A stretch of DNA of 64,000 nt, from the NCBI GenBank assembly GCA_040954595.2, contig CM082582.2, positions 11,036,001 through 11,100,000 of the forward strand, in the 5' to 3' direction. Every line of letters starts with the position of its first letter. Position 1 is the stretch's first letter. This DNA comes from Balanoglossus misakiensis (Eukaryota > Hemichordata). Shown piece by piece: positions 1 through 12,307 of this stretch. A model generated the notes under the pieces. It worked only from the letters and a program-made list of their open reading frames with translations, was not told where the DNA came from and ran no database searches. The translations under genes were made by a program, and so were the position numbers.

Positions 1-3000
1 CCGGATTAACGTGTGTAAAACGAGACAGGTGATTTTTTTGTGATTGTGGAAATTGTCAAAGAGTGGTCGTGACATCCGCGGGGCAAGCATTCGTATGTTA
101 ACTCATTTGCATACAGGGGGACATGCACATGTGCCAATCTCTTTGTTGTAAGCAGCATTACATCAATGTATCTAATTTTCAAATAACTCGCCGAAGATGA
201 ACACAGCTAGCATCCTGCAAAAATGCGATTGTATTACTTTCCCCTTTTCCGCGGCCACGTGACTAGCATAAAAATAAATCACCGGTGCGCCTGTTTTTCG
301 GTAAATTGTGAAAGAAATAAGGCGGGAATTCGACCTACATGTGGTTGTGTAAGACGAGCGGAAGGCCGTAGTATCGTCTGGTTTTAATGAGAAATTTGAT
401 GAAATTCTAAGGATTTTTGTATCACCCGTCTAAGCTGTAATTGTGTCGGCGGACTAAATCCTTGCCGTGGCTGCGTAAGATAGATGGAGAGGCGATCAAC
501 TCAATATGACGTCTTGCCGGGCTTAGTACAGTTCTGAAAAAAGATCGAGCTCACACAAAAAAAACACAGGTAGTTGATTGAAAAATGTGAGGCAATTAAC
601 AGCAACTTGGCTGCCTTCGACGCACACGACCAGTAAGGTCACTTGTCCAAGGGCAATGGGGCTTCCTCACAGCTACTCGCAAGAAAGCCAGCGGAGTCTT
701 TAGTCGATGTTTTCAATGAACTTCTGTCAATCTTGTTTAGGACTGACATGTAATAAATCTGTCCGCTCATCCCGTCCGGGGCTGCTGAAATCTCCATCTT
801 AGAAATTGGCCTGTCAATCACATAACGTTGGCTCTCTTCCCCTCACTGCTGGACAGAAGGACAGAATCACGACCTTGAAACCACGAAATAGAACATTTTC
901 CCCCAAAATCCTTCAGCCACCCCTAAGAAATCAAATGGTTCTCCCCTTAAACCTGATCGGTTAGTCAAGTCCGTTTTCACCAGTTACCAACATTCACTAT
1001 AGCATGTTTACTGTGACATTTGATAAGGGGAAAATCGGTTATCGTGAATTTGGAAGTACAATGTAGACAGGAGGGCGACTTTAATTTAATGGCAGTCTAG
1101 AGGATTAGGTTATTTCAAAACGGGCGCCATGGTCTAATTTCAAAATATTGCACGTAATCTTTTAGTTTATACCATGTCATTTTCGTATGCTGAAGTTTCA
1201 AAAAATATTAGATATCTTTACCAGCACACGTCGAATCGATGCCAAGAGACATATTTAGCACTCGCATATGTCGATTTGTCATTTGGTACGATCTGTAATT
1301 TTCTTCGTGATCATTTCAAAGTTTGAATGTGATGGGTTGTATGGTTCGATTTCCAAGTGAAATGACGTCCGGAACACATTTTCACCGAGTGAAAATTGTA
1401 CGAACCGACACTAGAATGTTGTGTCTTGGATTTTAATATGTGTCCAAACAACTGTCGTTGTCAGAGCAAAATTGCGCGCAATAACCGTTTCATGTCAGGA
1501 TAGTGGAGGATAATTTAGATGTTTAGAATATGGAGGATGTAATTTAGCCATAGCAACAGCAACGAGCGCGAGAGATGATATCCCACGACCGGCGGTCTCT
1601 CGGCGAGATCACAATTTTCAGACAATAAAGATTTTTGTTGCGATTGCGACATAATGATCTTTGTTCCGAAGTAAAACTGCAGATACATAAATGCTGTATA
1701 TTTTGTGAATGATGTACTGTCGTGTACCTCCTTCTGTGCTACGGGAAGCGCGAAAAACCCTGTCCTAATACCAACATTTATTGTTGATAAGTGAAAGCAG
1801 GTGGCGAAAGGTTGCTGGAGGTCACGGCGAGGTCGAGGTACAGAGTAATTGGCCGGAGATAAAACGTGAGAAAAGGAAGTAATTTGTTTTGCAAAGAGAG
1901 CAGTCAAAACATAAATGCGAAACGTAAGACGATCCTCCATGTCTTGGCCGCTGGAAAACGATACGTGACGACACACGGCGCAGCGCATTAGGAAGCAGAC
2001 GACAGAAACTCCCGCCAAGAAAGAAGATACAGTGGAGGTGCCCTGGCAAATTGACACCAATAACAGGGACTGATACTGGCTACATTAATATATCACTCAG
2101 TGGGTTATCACGTCATTGCAAATTTCAACAATGCCATCTAAACGTTGTACAGGAATGCCCGCCTGATATGAACGACAGGGGCCCATACATACAACGTGCG
2201 CGTCGGCCATTACATCCAATCAACCAACCAACCAACCAACAAAAAAAACAGCATATATGAACACAAAAGCAAAGCACGAGGAAACAAAGAACGAGCAAAC
2301 TCCTCTCTGGTAAGCGGAATCATGGGAAATATCAATGGCGGAATGTTTGAATTCACGCGCGCCATAATGACCAATCCACGGTGCATACGCCAAACTATTG
2401 AATTTCGCAAAGACTTCTCCAAAACATCGTCACAGATTTACGCAGAAAAAACGGGAGATGGAACCAATTGGGTTGACAAGAATTATTGGGTGGGGTCGAA
2501 AGGTTGTTTAAGTCTGGCGTAACATTTCAAAAAAATTGTTGATCAATGGCTGTCTGGTGACCCCCATTACACCTGTCACACCCCATGAGACTGGTCACGT
2601 GATGCTTGATTGATCAGCGGTGGGGCTTCGAGTCACAAAGTGCGTTGTAGAAATCAAAATGTTTATTTTTGTGTCGACAGCCCATTTCCAACTCCGATTA
2701 TATGGGATAAAGATAGTTACATTTGACATGACCTTTTTTTCTAACATGGACATTTCAAAGCAACGAGGCACCAACCTAGTATTCGTGGAGTGTGATTGGT
2801 TAAGATGAGTCACGACCACGTGCTCACGCCTCCGCCATCTTGCTTTTCTCAATCAATTTCAAAGGGGTCAAATATTATTGGCTTACCCTGGTGTAATTGC
2901 AATATTTTGAGAATGCTTTCTGTGTGGACCAAGAGATTTGAAACATTTGGTTATTGACGGATACAGTCAGTGATGGCCAAACCGTCTCAGAAGATCCACA

Positions 3001-3065
3001 GTCGCGCTTCCAATATTATTCCAAACTGTTTTTCCAACTCGATTTATGTTTTCTCTTTTCTGCAG
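1..3065. other. non-coding stretch before the first visible exon
   Basis: I see no exon here that I can support. The open frames lack recognisable domains and consistent splice sites. The missing 5' exons of the LDLa receptor (gene A) could lie here or, more likely, upstream of the window. The only repeat is a short CCAA run near 2217-2241. Confidence 0.5.
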
Positions 3066-6000
3066 ACGATGCAACAGATTGCTTTCAGTGTGAAGATGGC
3101 ACCATGTGCATAGACCAAGATCTCGTCTGCAATGATCTCAACAACTGCAATGACAACAGTGACGAGAAGAACGCTGACTGTAACGACGGTAGGTTGTCAA
3201 GACCCCCCCCCCCCCCTCTTTCTTTCCGAACACGAAAGCAGCGCGTGCGCAGAAATGGCAAAAACAAAGTGCAGACTACACTGCGGGCATCCGACCGAGG
3301 GCCGCATTTTAAAGATCCGTTATTTATTTTCTGCAGTGTCTTGATGATCAGCAGGAAAAGCGTAAAAACAGGGGGGGAAATGATTTGTTTTCTTCTCGTA
3401 AAGAAAGATCGGAAAGGGACACACACGCGTGCTGAAATCGCATCGTTTCTGTCCGGTTTGCGTGAAAGTTCTCCGTTCCGCGTGACATATGCCAAATTTA
3501 CGAGGTCTGCCGTGACACTGTGTATCCCTGCGTCATTCAATTTAAGAAAGCGATTACTTCGGTTTCCAGTGTACACGACGAATTATGAGCGGAACAGAGT
3601 TTCTGGGGGTAAAGGTGCCGGAATGAATTCGATTGAGACTCGCGGAACGTTGTCAAGCGAACCCAAATAAATCTGTCTGAAACGCTGACAAGTATTGTTA
3701 TAGATTTAACATATGACGGAGTTGTATGTTAGCATCTCGCCAAAAGTCACAACCCCGTGATACGCAGTTCGTAGATGGATAGTGGGAATCGCGACTACGA
3801 AGGGTGGGCGGACTGAGGTGGTTAGCCTCTGCCGTCTTGATGCATGACGCAATAGAAAAAAATAAGTGAATTATACATAGCAAGACTCAGAAAAATAATG
3901 TGCACTATTCGAATCACTGCTAAGAATAGACTATTTGCCGCATTTTTGACAGTTTGTGTATTGCAAGATCTCCCTTGGTGGTCTGGGAGCCTAGTCTATT
4001 TCACCCGCGCGCGCGTTATCACAGGACGCGCAACATCAGCGGCTGTATGCACACAGTTGCTTGCTGTATATCATTTGGGTTCATTGTTTGGATATATGAT
4101 ATGCCCTCTTTCAGCTTCCTTGGAATAAAATATTAAAAATGTGAAATTACACGAGCTGTCTTTCGTTTCCTGGGCCCTCAGGCACTCTGTTTTAATTTTC
4201 ACAATGTCTTGCGCGGGAGTTGCAGTAGCACGATGAAATATTAATCGCATGAAAGTGTCGCATCAATGTATACCACTGTAGCCGTGCTCGGGTTGTCAGC
4301 AAGGGCGAGCGCGAGATAATAGTCATGTGAGCATTTTCGTGAAACATAAGAGTACACAAAAGATGTCCGTCGCATTCCCTGTGGAATGGATGCTATAGTT
4401 TGACACTGGCTTCGTCAATTTTTTATTTCCTCGCAGCAATATTGCATTTCAGGTATTGCTATCTCATATGACATGTGCACTTAGCACAGTATGCGCCAAT
4501 CTTTCCTGGATGACCCGAACAACGGAAAAGGCTGCCTCTGTCAGATAGCGTTCTTCGTGCATGCATTATTTAGGGACAACATCATCGTCCACATTGGCAT
4601 TTTCGATGCACTTGCATTATTTATTAGCAAGTGCCTCCCACCGATGGCCGCGCGTCTTTTGTTAATCTGTCTTTGATTGACAGATTTCGGTGACCCGCGC
4701 GACACACGCGTAGATTGTGTCGTCTGAACCATATCTTCATTTCCTGTTCCCATTACCATCATGGGCTGGATTTAAAAATTCATCGTGGACATCCTTCTGT
4801 TGGAGCCACGCTATGTCGGGGAAATGCGGGCTCGGCAAGCCCCCGCGGTTCTGACGCCGATTGAAACGGCCGTTGTAGGGCGATTTAGTCAGCAGTATTA
4901 ATTTTATTGTAATCTCTACGATTGATTCATTTTGGTTCTGTAATGGCATATTAAACACATCGTTTGCAATTCCCCTATTTGCAATATACTGCCGACGCAC
5001 CGGATCGTTATTACTTGAAACCAAACTGTATAAAACGCTGCTTGTTTTACTACGTGTGATAAAATGCTGTAAAGTGCCAGAATAATTGTTCGGGAGTAAA
5101 AAGGGGCCTTGTAAAAGTCAACATGGAGGAGTTATATAGTACTTGGAATGGTGAACACAGTCCAGGAATGTGTTCGTCCACCAAATGGCTCTCACGTTTC
5201 TGCAATTACGTACATTGCGGCGAAAACCAGCTGGTTGCGCTCAGCGGTCCGCGTGTCCGACATGCCAGACCAATTCCTGGTGTCAGTCAGCAAATAGATA
5301 TCCAGCAATATTTTTGAGTGGGAGGCGAGGGGGGAGGGGTGGTTGTCTTTGAATGACCTGTTCTAAAGACATTTCTACCTTGGTGCATTAACCGCTCCGG
5401 AAACCCACTCCTTCGAGACCAAAAAATAGAATTAAAGGCATTAAGGGAGAACAAATTGAGGTATTGTCTTTCCAAGGCCCCTCTTTCCCGTGTGAAAGGG
5501 GATATATTCTACTAGTGTCCCATAGAGTCCCAGCACCACCAATCGCACGCTGACTTGCGTGCGGCACTGACATTTAACCTTTTGCCAATAGTCCTACCCG
5601 AAATCAACATGAACCTGTCCAAACGGAAACCGACAGTGTAGGGAAGGGGAAAGGAGAGGGGGGTCCGTCCCTAGGGGAGGAGGGGGAGAGTACAGCCAGC
5701 AGAAGCATACAAATGTAGAAAACCAGTACTTGTATGTAATAAGGCAATAGTCGCAAATGTCATCTTCGGTCGCGCAGAACATACGGCGTATTGAACATTG
5801 TTTTTCAATTTGTAAGTTTGGCTTGTCACGTGTCGGACCATTAATCACATGCTCAATGACTCCGATGACAAAAATTCAAAACAGGTTCCCGACGACAGTT
5901 GTGACCATACTGAATGTAGTCAAACTTATGGCAAACGGGTTACATGTAATATTACATATTTCAGGTGTTTTATGTGATTTTAGAAGATTTACAAGAATAA

Positions 6001-7531
6001 TGCCTATTTCAACCTAACAACTTAATATAAACGAGCAGTCTAGATGATTCGGGCTTTCAGTTTCAGTCTCAGAACTTTGGGTAATATTTCAGGGGATTCA
6101 TAACATGCCATTTCAAATATCAAAGTTTACACATCGGTTTAAATATAGCTTCATCATGACACAATGATGCGCTGCGACGTGAAGCAGACGTGTGCTTTTC
6201 CCCAGACGGCTTGGGGCTCGGTCACATTTTGTTGTTTCGCGTTACCCCCTTCTTGTAAACCGTTGAAACGAACCACCAGAAGCTGTTTTGTGGGGTTGTC
6301 TGTTCCACCCATCAATCAGAGCCTTCACGGTCTACACCTCCGACTTTCACCCGATCGTCTGGTTTTTGAAACGCGGGAAAAGGGAATACAAAGTTTGTGG
6401 TGAACACTGCCTCCTTTTTTTCTCTCTGCTCTAAAACGACTTTGTCTATATAACGGTCTACCAGTTGATCACAATACCGCGGCGGGAAACAGAATCCGCT
6501 TTTAATTGGCCGTAAATATCGAGTCAAAGACCGTACCACGTTTGAAAATAGCGTGGCAAAAAAAGTGGACTGAATGAGACTGTTGTTCTTCAGAATAGCG
6601 CCATTTCCAGATAGGATATCCGAACCCTTTCCCTTATAAAACATTCACAGGGAACACGCCATGTGAAACAATCAGCCTGGTTGTGTCTAGTTTATAAAGG
6701 AACTCAAGACAAGTCAGAGAGGTCACAGCTGCAGAACGCCCCCCCCCCCCCCCCTGAACAACAGAATGCCATATATACATGTATACATGTACTCCGCTAT
6801 CGAACTTTGTCGGCCATCGCGGAGCGGTATTATCAAACAATGCTCAATGGGCCTGTCTTAAACATCGGATAGATTTGTCGATATCCGTCTTATTCATGTC
6901 TATAAAGTGCACGCGTCAAAATTTAATATTTCAATTTTCTGCCCGATCTGTTCCGATTTTTCAAGCTTTCATTGAGCCGTAATTGATATCCCGCCGCGGT
7001 CATCATCACGACTTGTCACGGTGATTTGCCCGGTAGAGGGCGCTAATCTGCAACTCAACGACGATATTGAGTTGTCATATGCGGCAATTTCTGTGAAACC
7101 TTTCGAAATAACGTGGACCTAATTGTATATTTCTTCTTTCTTTCTTTTCAGCGCCCCAAGATATTTTTGCCCTCGGCGTGGGAGTACTGGGTATTGGCGT
7201 TGTCGCTATCGTCGGGGCGACCGTGGGTGTCGTTTTCCTGATCATTCTCATCGTCTGCATCGTCTGCTGCTGCCGACTGCGCAAGTCCAACAACCACGGC
7301 AACCACCCTCCATCCGCTCGCCCGGCGTCCTACCCGAACCACTCACCGGTCCCCCGCTACGCCACGCACCCGCCCCCTCCGCCGCCACCACCCCCGAGCA
7401 CCTCGCCGTTTCCGCCCCACGCCTACCAGATGTACAACGGCCACGGTGGCCAGCACCACCACCATCACCCGGGGCCCGGGGTGATGTACCACCACAGCCA
7501 CGAGTCGGTGGATTTGCCTCCGAAGATTTAA
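3066..7531 (+). CDS. Gene A: LDLa-TM receptor, last two exons (5' partial)
   Basis: Two joined exons are visible: 3066-3188 and 7152-7531, both entered in phase 1, giving 167 visible residues. The first holds one LDL-receptor class A repeat with six cysteines and the calcium-site ending C-N-D-N-S-D-E, so it probably binds a protein ligand outside the cell. The second encodes a hydrophobic TM helix ending in a VCCC cluster that may be palmitoylated. A roughly 80-residue tail follows, with a run of nine prolines and a run of five histidines, ending PPKI. Its start is missing; the exon entering 3066 needs one base (G would give Asp) from an upstream exon. The acceptor before 7152 has a strong pyrimidine tract. 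The TM plus Cys plus Pro-rich tail recalls the Shisa/CYYR1/WBP1 group, but the LDLa domain and the neighbouring gene point to a CUB-LDLa receptor. Ligand unknown. Confidence 0.75.
3189..7151 (+). other. last intron of gene A
   Basis: This phase 1 intron has donor GTAGG and a pyrimidine-rich acceptor ending TTTTCAG. Fourteen bases inside the donor is a run of 14 C (3203-3216). A second run of 17 C lies at 6739-6755. No convincing additional exon is seen. Confidence 0.6.
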
Positions 7532-9820
7532 AGAATTGATGGCCAATTTCCTGTGTCAAGTGAAGTTTTGGAGATGTATACACTTTGGTTGCACAAACCT
7601 GTACCGTATTGACGTGACATTCCGTCAGTGTCCTTCACGAACAATGTGAAAATCTTATGTTTGTCATAAAGTGTAACGTAATCTGTTTTTGAAAAGTGGT
7701 GAAGCAATTCGTTGGAATGGAACGACTCTGTCTATGCTTTGTCTAAAATTACGATTTCTATTACCTGTTTCAAAATGGCGAAAAACTGAACATATATATC
7801 TGTTTGTGAACGGTGGTTGAACACTATAACTTTACTTATAATTGTCAGTTACTCTGATCAGCTTTCGGGAGTTCCTTAAACGTTCGTTGCCTTCAGTTCT
7901 CAACCACTTCTCTGAACCAAACAGCATCGCTTGGAAAAAATACCTAATTTGAGGAACCAGATGTCGCTACACGTACACAGGGAAATGTTATGCCTGTCTG
8001 CGCGTACAGGTGCAACGGACCTGTGTCCCGAGCACAGACGCCAGGTGACAATGGCGATCACGTGACAACTCGTATCTTTTTGGGGAAGCAAACAGGGATT
8101 AACAAAATAGTGTAATTTGTTTTATAAACCCTAAGTGACATTTTGTGTTTGACACTAACCAAAGTTTGCCTGCGCAGAAGCGTACAAGGCTCCTTATCGA
8201 AGAAGATGCAACACGACTGAAATAAGTCGCCACTAGTTTAATATACACGTGGCGTATCCATATCTCGATTTTTTTTTCAAAAATTGGTATATTTGTCAGT
8301 TTTCATACGTTGGCAATTTTTGATACGAAAAGGAATTTGAGGGAAGTGCCAAGACCCAAATTCTGTAATTGTCAAGTTAGCGGAGAGAGAATTAGGTCAT
8401 GTGTTATGTTATTGCAGTATACATGAATTTCACTCCATTTACGTTTATTATTAACAGAAATTTATTATAATTTTTTTGTATTTTGATTTTAGAGTTCGCC
8501 GAGGTAAGGAGACATCATAGAAAATGCAATGTTCCCTGTTTTCGTGGTCTAAGCGATGTACGCACGCGCAATAATGTTTTAGAGGGGGGGGGGGGGATAA
8601 AAGTACTGTAAAATTCCTCTCCTTTTGCACTATTGAAACTGAATATCGGTGTCGTTTAGGGTCATGTACTTGTTAACTTAGTGATGAAATCTTTCCAACA
8701 CTACGCATTTCACATAATGAATCGAATCTCCAAAAGCCTTGCCGAAGAAAGCCCCATAAACTGGGAGATTTGGAAAACGCCGACGATCAAATTTGAAGTG
8801 TTACTACCATTGTAAGCACCGTACATATCGACTGCGAATAACGCAGCTGTAACTTATCGTCTTATGAACAAAGTTAGACTTGAAAATCAATCGCTGGGGG
8901 CGCCCTGTATCGGTCTGAAGAGACTGTCTTAAGCGACAGACATTTCTGGACAAAGAATACCTTCGCCGTATTAATTAATTGTTATTCAATGCAAACTTGG
9001 TGCAAAAGTGGACCTTCATTGATGCAAAGCGCGGGTAGCGATTCTGAAATACACGCACTATTCATTTGAACGAACCCCTCAGGGATAAGATGTGACTATC
9101 GATCGCCCCCAACCGTTTCTACAGGGACGCCATTTTATGAGGGTTATTTGGATAACCGATGCAACTCGACTCGAAGGAATACACATTTATCGTTCCCCTG
9201 GAAACCAAAATAGTATACATAAACAAACTAGATTAAAATAGCTTCCCATATGACAGTTGTAGTGTTACACAGTAGGAGTTTACTGACCTGTCAAATTTTT
9301 GTGATTTTTATACCAGCTTCATGTAGAAGCTTGCCACTTCAATGGCGTTTATCAACTGTTCATCTGCAATTGAAACTTTCAGCTAGATATGTTTGTTGTC
9401 CAGCGACTTTCAGTTGTCAGATTTAGTGTCTGTACGATGTTTTCAAAGTTGGAGACGGGACCGTGGCCGAGATCTCTGAACGCCTGAATTTGTAGGCTAC
9501 CGAAGAGATAGTCTGTCGTAATCTTCGTAACGAATGTATAAAACAAACGATGACGGAGCGATACAGAAAGGTACTCCAGGGTTTGTAATGAAATTACGTT
9601 CAGTAAATATGAAATGTGGGTTTCGTGACCATCGTATATGTAAACAATAATTATTATACATGTAGTAATGTTTTCGACAACATCATCAAATAGTCGTTTG
9701 TATACCTTTTGGAGTATTTTAAAATATTTAATGTTAAGGAGATATTTTATGACATTGATGTTCACTGAATAAATTGTCAACATTTTATAAGAATGTACTG
9801 AATTTCTTCAACTATTGCGG

Positions 9821-9861
9821 TATGTATGTATGTATGTATGTGTGTGTGTGTGTGTGTGTGT
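9821..9861. repeat. TATG then TG microsatellite
   Basis: Five copies of TATG run directly into about ten copies of TG. Simple-sequence DNA with no coding role. Confidence 0.9.
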
Positions 9862-10450
9862 CTATCTGTTTTTAGTTGCTATTATTTAAGTCCACGTGTT
9901 CATTCTAATTTGCAAACGCATTCGAAATGAATGACTCCATTTGGCCATTATTCACGTGTTACGACATCGACCACAGTGCATGCAGTGAGGTATGAATTTG
10001 AAAAGTAGCCCTCAATCGATAGATGTTTAATTCTTTTGTTTTGTTCAGTGTGTGAGCAGACGCAAAACTCAATCGCTCACTGTCATGACATGGCTCTTTG
10101 ATTACGTGTCTATGTTTTATGGTGGGCACCCGTTAATGAAACATGTACTCAGGTGGCGTTGGTGCGTTCCTTTTGACAGGACCATAAATAAACGTCTCTG
10201 TTTGATGAAGTGCATTACATGTAAAGTTGAAAGCCACTCAATATAGTAAATTTCATCTGAATATTTTTTCCGGGAATTATGTTGCTATCAGTGTCACTCG
10301 TGATGAAGTTTCCAGTTGCAATTAACCGAAGGGTAGGTTTCATACTTGTGAATATCAAGTATTTCATTCATCACTGTCAAGCCTTGTCCACACGGAGCAA
10401 TTAACATGACACAATCAATTAACGGCTGTAGCGCGTTTGGTAATTACACT

Positions 10451-10571
10451 CTGTCTCTGTCTGTCTGTCTGTACTGTACTGTACTGTACTGTACTGTACT
10501 GTACTGTACTGTACTGTACTGTACTGTACTGTACTGTACTGTACTGTACTGTACTGTACTGTACTGTACTG
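10451..10571. repeat. pentanucleotide microsatellite (GTACT)20
   Basis: Twenty perfect copies of GTACT follow a short CTGT tetranucleotide run. The perfection suggests recent expansion and probable length polymorphism. Open frames through it on both strands are artefacts, because a pentamer repeat without stops stays open. Confidence 0.95.
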
Positions 10572-11736
10572 AAGCACGACAGTTTGAAGCGTGGGTGAGG
10601 CACAATGGACGTAATCACTGACGACTAAATGGGTAGCTAGGGGGCCATCTCCCCGAGATCATGAGTTATTTTCTCCGGGGCTGACAGAATGAGGTCATGG
10701 GTCGGGAATCCACGACTCCAACTCGTTGCTTATGCCTGGCCAGAGGGAAACTGGCCGCAGAGGGAGCAATCGATACCGTCAATTACCGGTCATGCGTCGT
10801 AATAGGCAAACAGCCTATGTTCTCTTTGCGGCAACGGCGCATGCGTGCACCCCACAAACGTGAGGCTAAAACACGGAAAATCGATCAAAATGCATATCAG
10901 CATATAGGCAGTTACAAGGAGGCGCGGGATTGTTGCAAGCTAATGTGGCAAGAACATCCACAAAAGTAGAATGCATAATTCCAGAATTATTTTTATTTTC
11001 GAGTCCAACTAGTCAAATCACAGCAAACGATTCATCCCCAAACAATATGGCAGTGACGTTCGCAACACAGAAAAAGGCCTTCAGTTCTCCTTCATGGCGG
11101 ACTGAAAAGAATAATTGATGTAGAAATCAAATCTACACAAAACGCACACTACAGACCGAGCGCTGACAAAGGACAGACCTCCCATTAACTTCTCTACGAG
11201 GAGCCGCGATATGCCTGAAAAAATGAATACATTTTCCATCTGCCGTTTCTATTTTGGTCACGATGTCTCGAAAATAAAATAGGGTAGCTTCTACTAAAAT
11301 GTGTTAATCCTGTGAACGCTGTTCATCTTTCAAGAAGACTTTTGAATGTCATTAATATCATCAAATTAAGTGCAACTCTGACGTACCATATATACGAACG
11401 CACATTTCATATAATTCTACTGATCACTAACACTGTCACAAATGCTCGCCTCTATATCGCTTCTACTACTATACACACTCAATTCGACCTTATGTTGTTG
11501 ATAAGCTGCCTGAAAATTATATAAGTGATAAAATCAACTCCAGGAGTCATCATTTTATTATGCTAGTCTCTTGGAATACTTTTAATAAATAATGTTGCTA
11601 TAAATCGCAACCAATTTCCCGTGGCAGTGAAACAAAACAGAAATCATCGTCGCTGACTCACTGAACCGGAATGACTCGAAGACTACGCCAGGTGATCCAA
11701 TTAAATTCATCGCGGTGCTTTGTGTTTTGGCGCGCA

Positions 11737-11744
11737 TATATAAG
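11737..11744 (+). promoter_or_regulatory. TATA box of gene B
   Basis: TATATAAG sits in a GC-rich context. It is followed about 25-30 bases later by a CT-rich stretch (11763-11790) where transcription would be expected to start. The gene B start codon lies about 560 bases downstream, so the 5' UTR would be long and contain upstream ATGs, unless it holds an unseen intron. Confidence 0.5.
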
Positions 11745-11762
11745 AAGCATGCGTTCGAGTTC

Positions 11763-11790
11763 GCTCTCCCTCTCTCTCTCTCTCTCTCTA
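11763..11790. repeat. CT dinucleotide tract at predicted gene B transcription start
   Basis: A near-perfect CT run lies just downstream of the TATA box. It could be a pyrimidine initiator or simply a microsatellite. Confidence 0.7.
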
Positions 11791-12307
11791 AAGTAGTGTA
11801 AAGGCCACGCTGTGCGCGAGTGAAGGTTTTTCGTCGTGCGATTTGTTTACCTCGGTGAGACTGGGAGCGGGAGTGGACAGGGTCGACTCGACGTAAGCTG
11901 TGACGACACATGATGGAGAACTGTTGATTGCGTGCATGCATGCATCTCATTCCCGACGGAATGTAGTTGTAGAACCGACGACGGCGGGAAACAGTGAGTG
12001 ACGACGCTCCTGGCGGGCTGATGAGTCAAAGCACGCATGACTACACCCAATTGGCGAGCACTAGAGCCGAATCCGTTTTCATCATTCGCCGTCGATTCCG
12101 CGCGCCTAACGAGTTGCGTTTCAAGCCGCCTGCCTGCCTTACTTGCCAGGTCACAATGTGATGCGACGGATTTTGCTGTACACGTAGATTTTTTACCATA
12201 CGTAGAGGGATGTGTGGAGGCACCAGGCGGACTAGGGTCCCGGATTTGTACATTTTCCTCCGCAACTTGACTCAATCTGGGTAGGAGCGTCGTCAGCGGA
12301 TGTCAAC

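Larger units (their letters stand above)
7532..11736. other. intergenic region between genes A and B
   Basis: This holds the 3' UTR of gene A, for which I find no canonical AATAAA nearby, and non-coding DNA. Simple repeats include a run of 13 G at 8584-8596, TATG/TG repeats at 9821-9861 and the GTACT satellite at 10471-10570. No gene is supported. Confidence 0.6.

Noticed and set aside
1515-2060. 181-residue open frame on the minus strand
   Set aside because: No domain, no splice context, odd composition, and an overlapping frame of similar kind; likely chance.
9379-9783. 134-residue open frame on the minus strand
   Set aside because: AT-rich, Ile/Tyr-biased translation with no domain; intergenic chance frame.
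10406-10621. open frames on both strands through the GTACT repeat
   Set aside because: A stop-free pentamer repeat stays open in all frames; low-complexity artefact.
10625-10720. possible tRNA-derived SINE or tRNA gene (also near 16960)
   Set aside because: Some B-box-like GTCGGGAAT sequence, but no cloverleaf or A box that I could fold.
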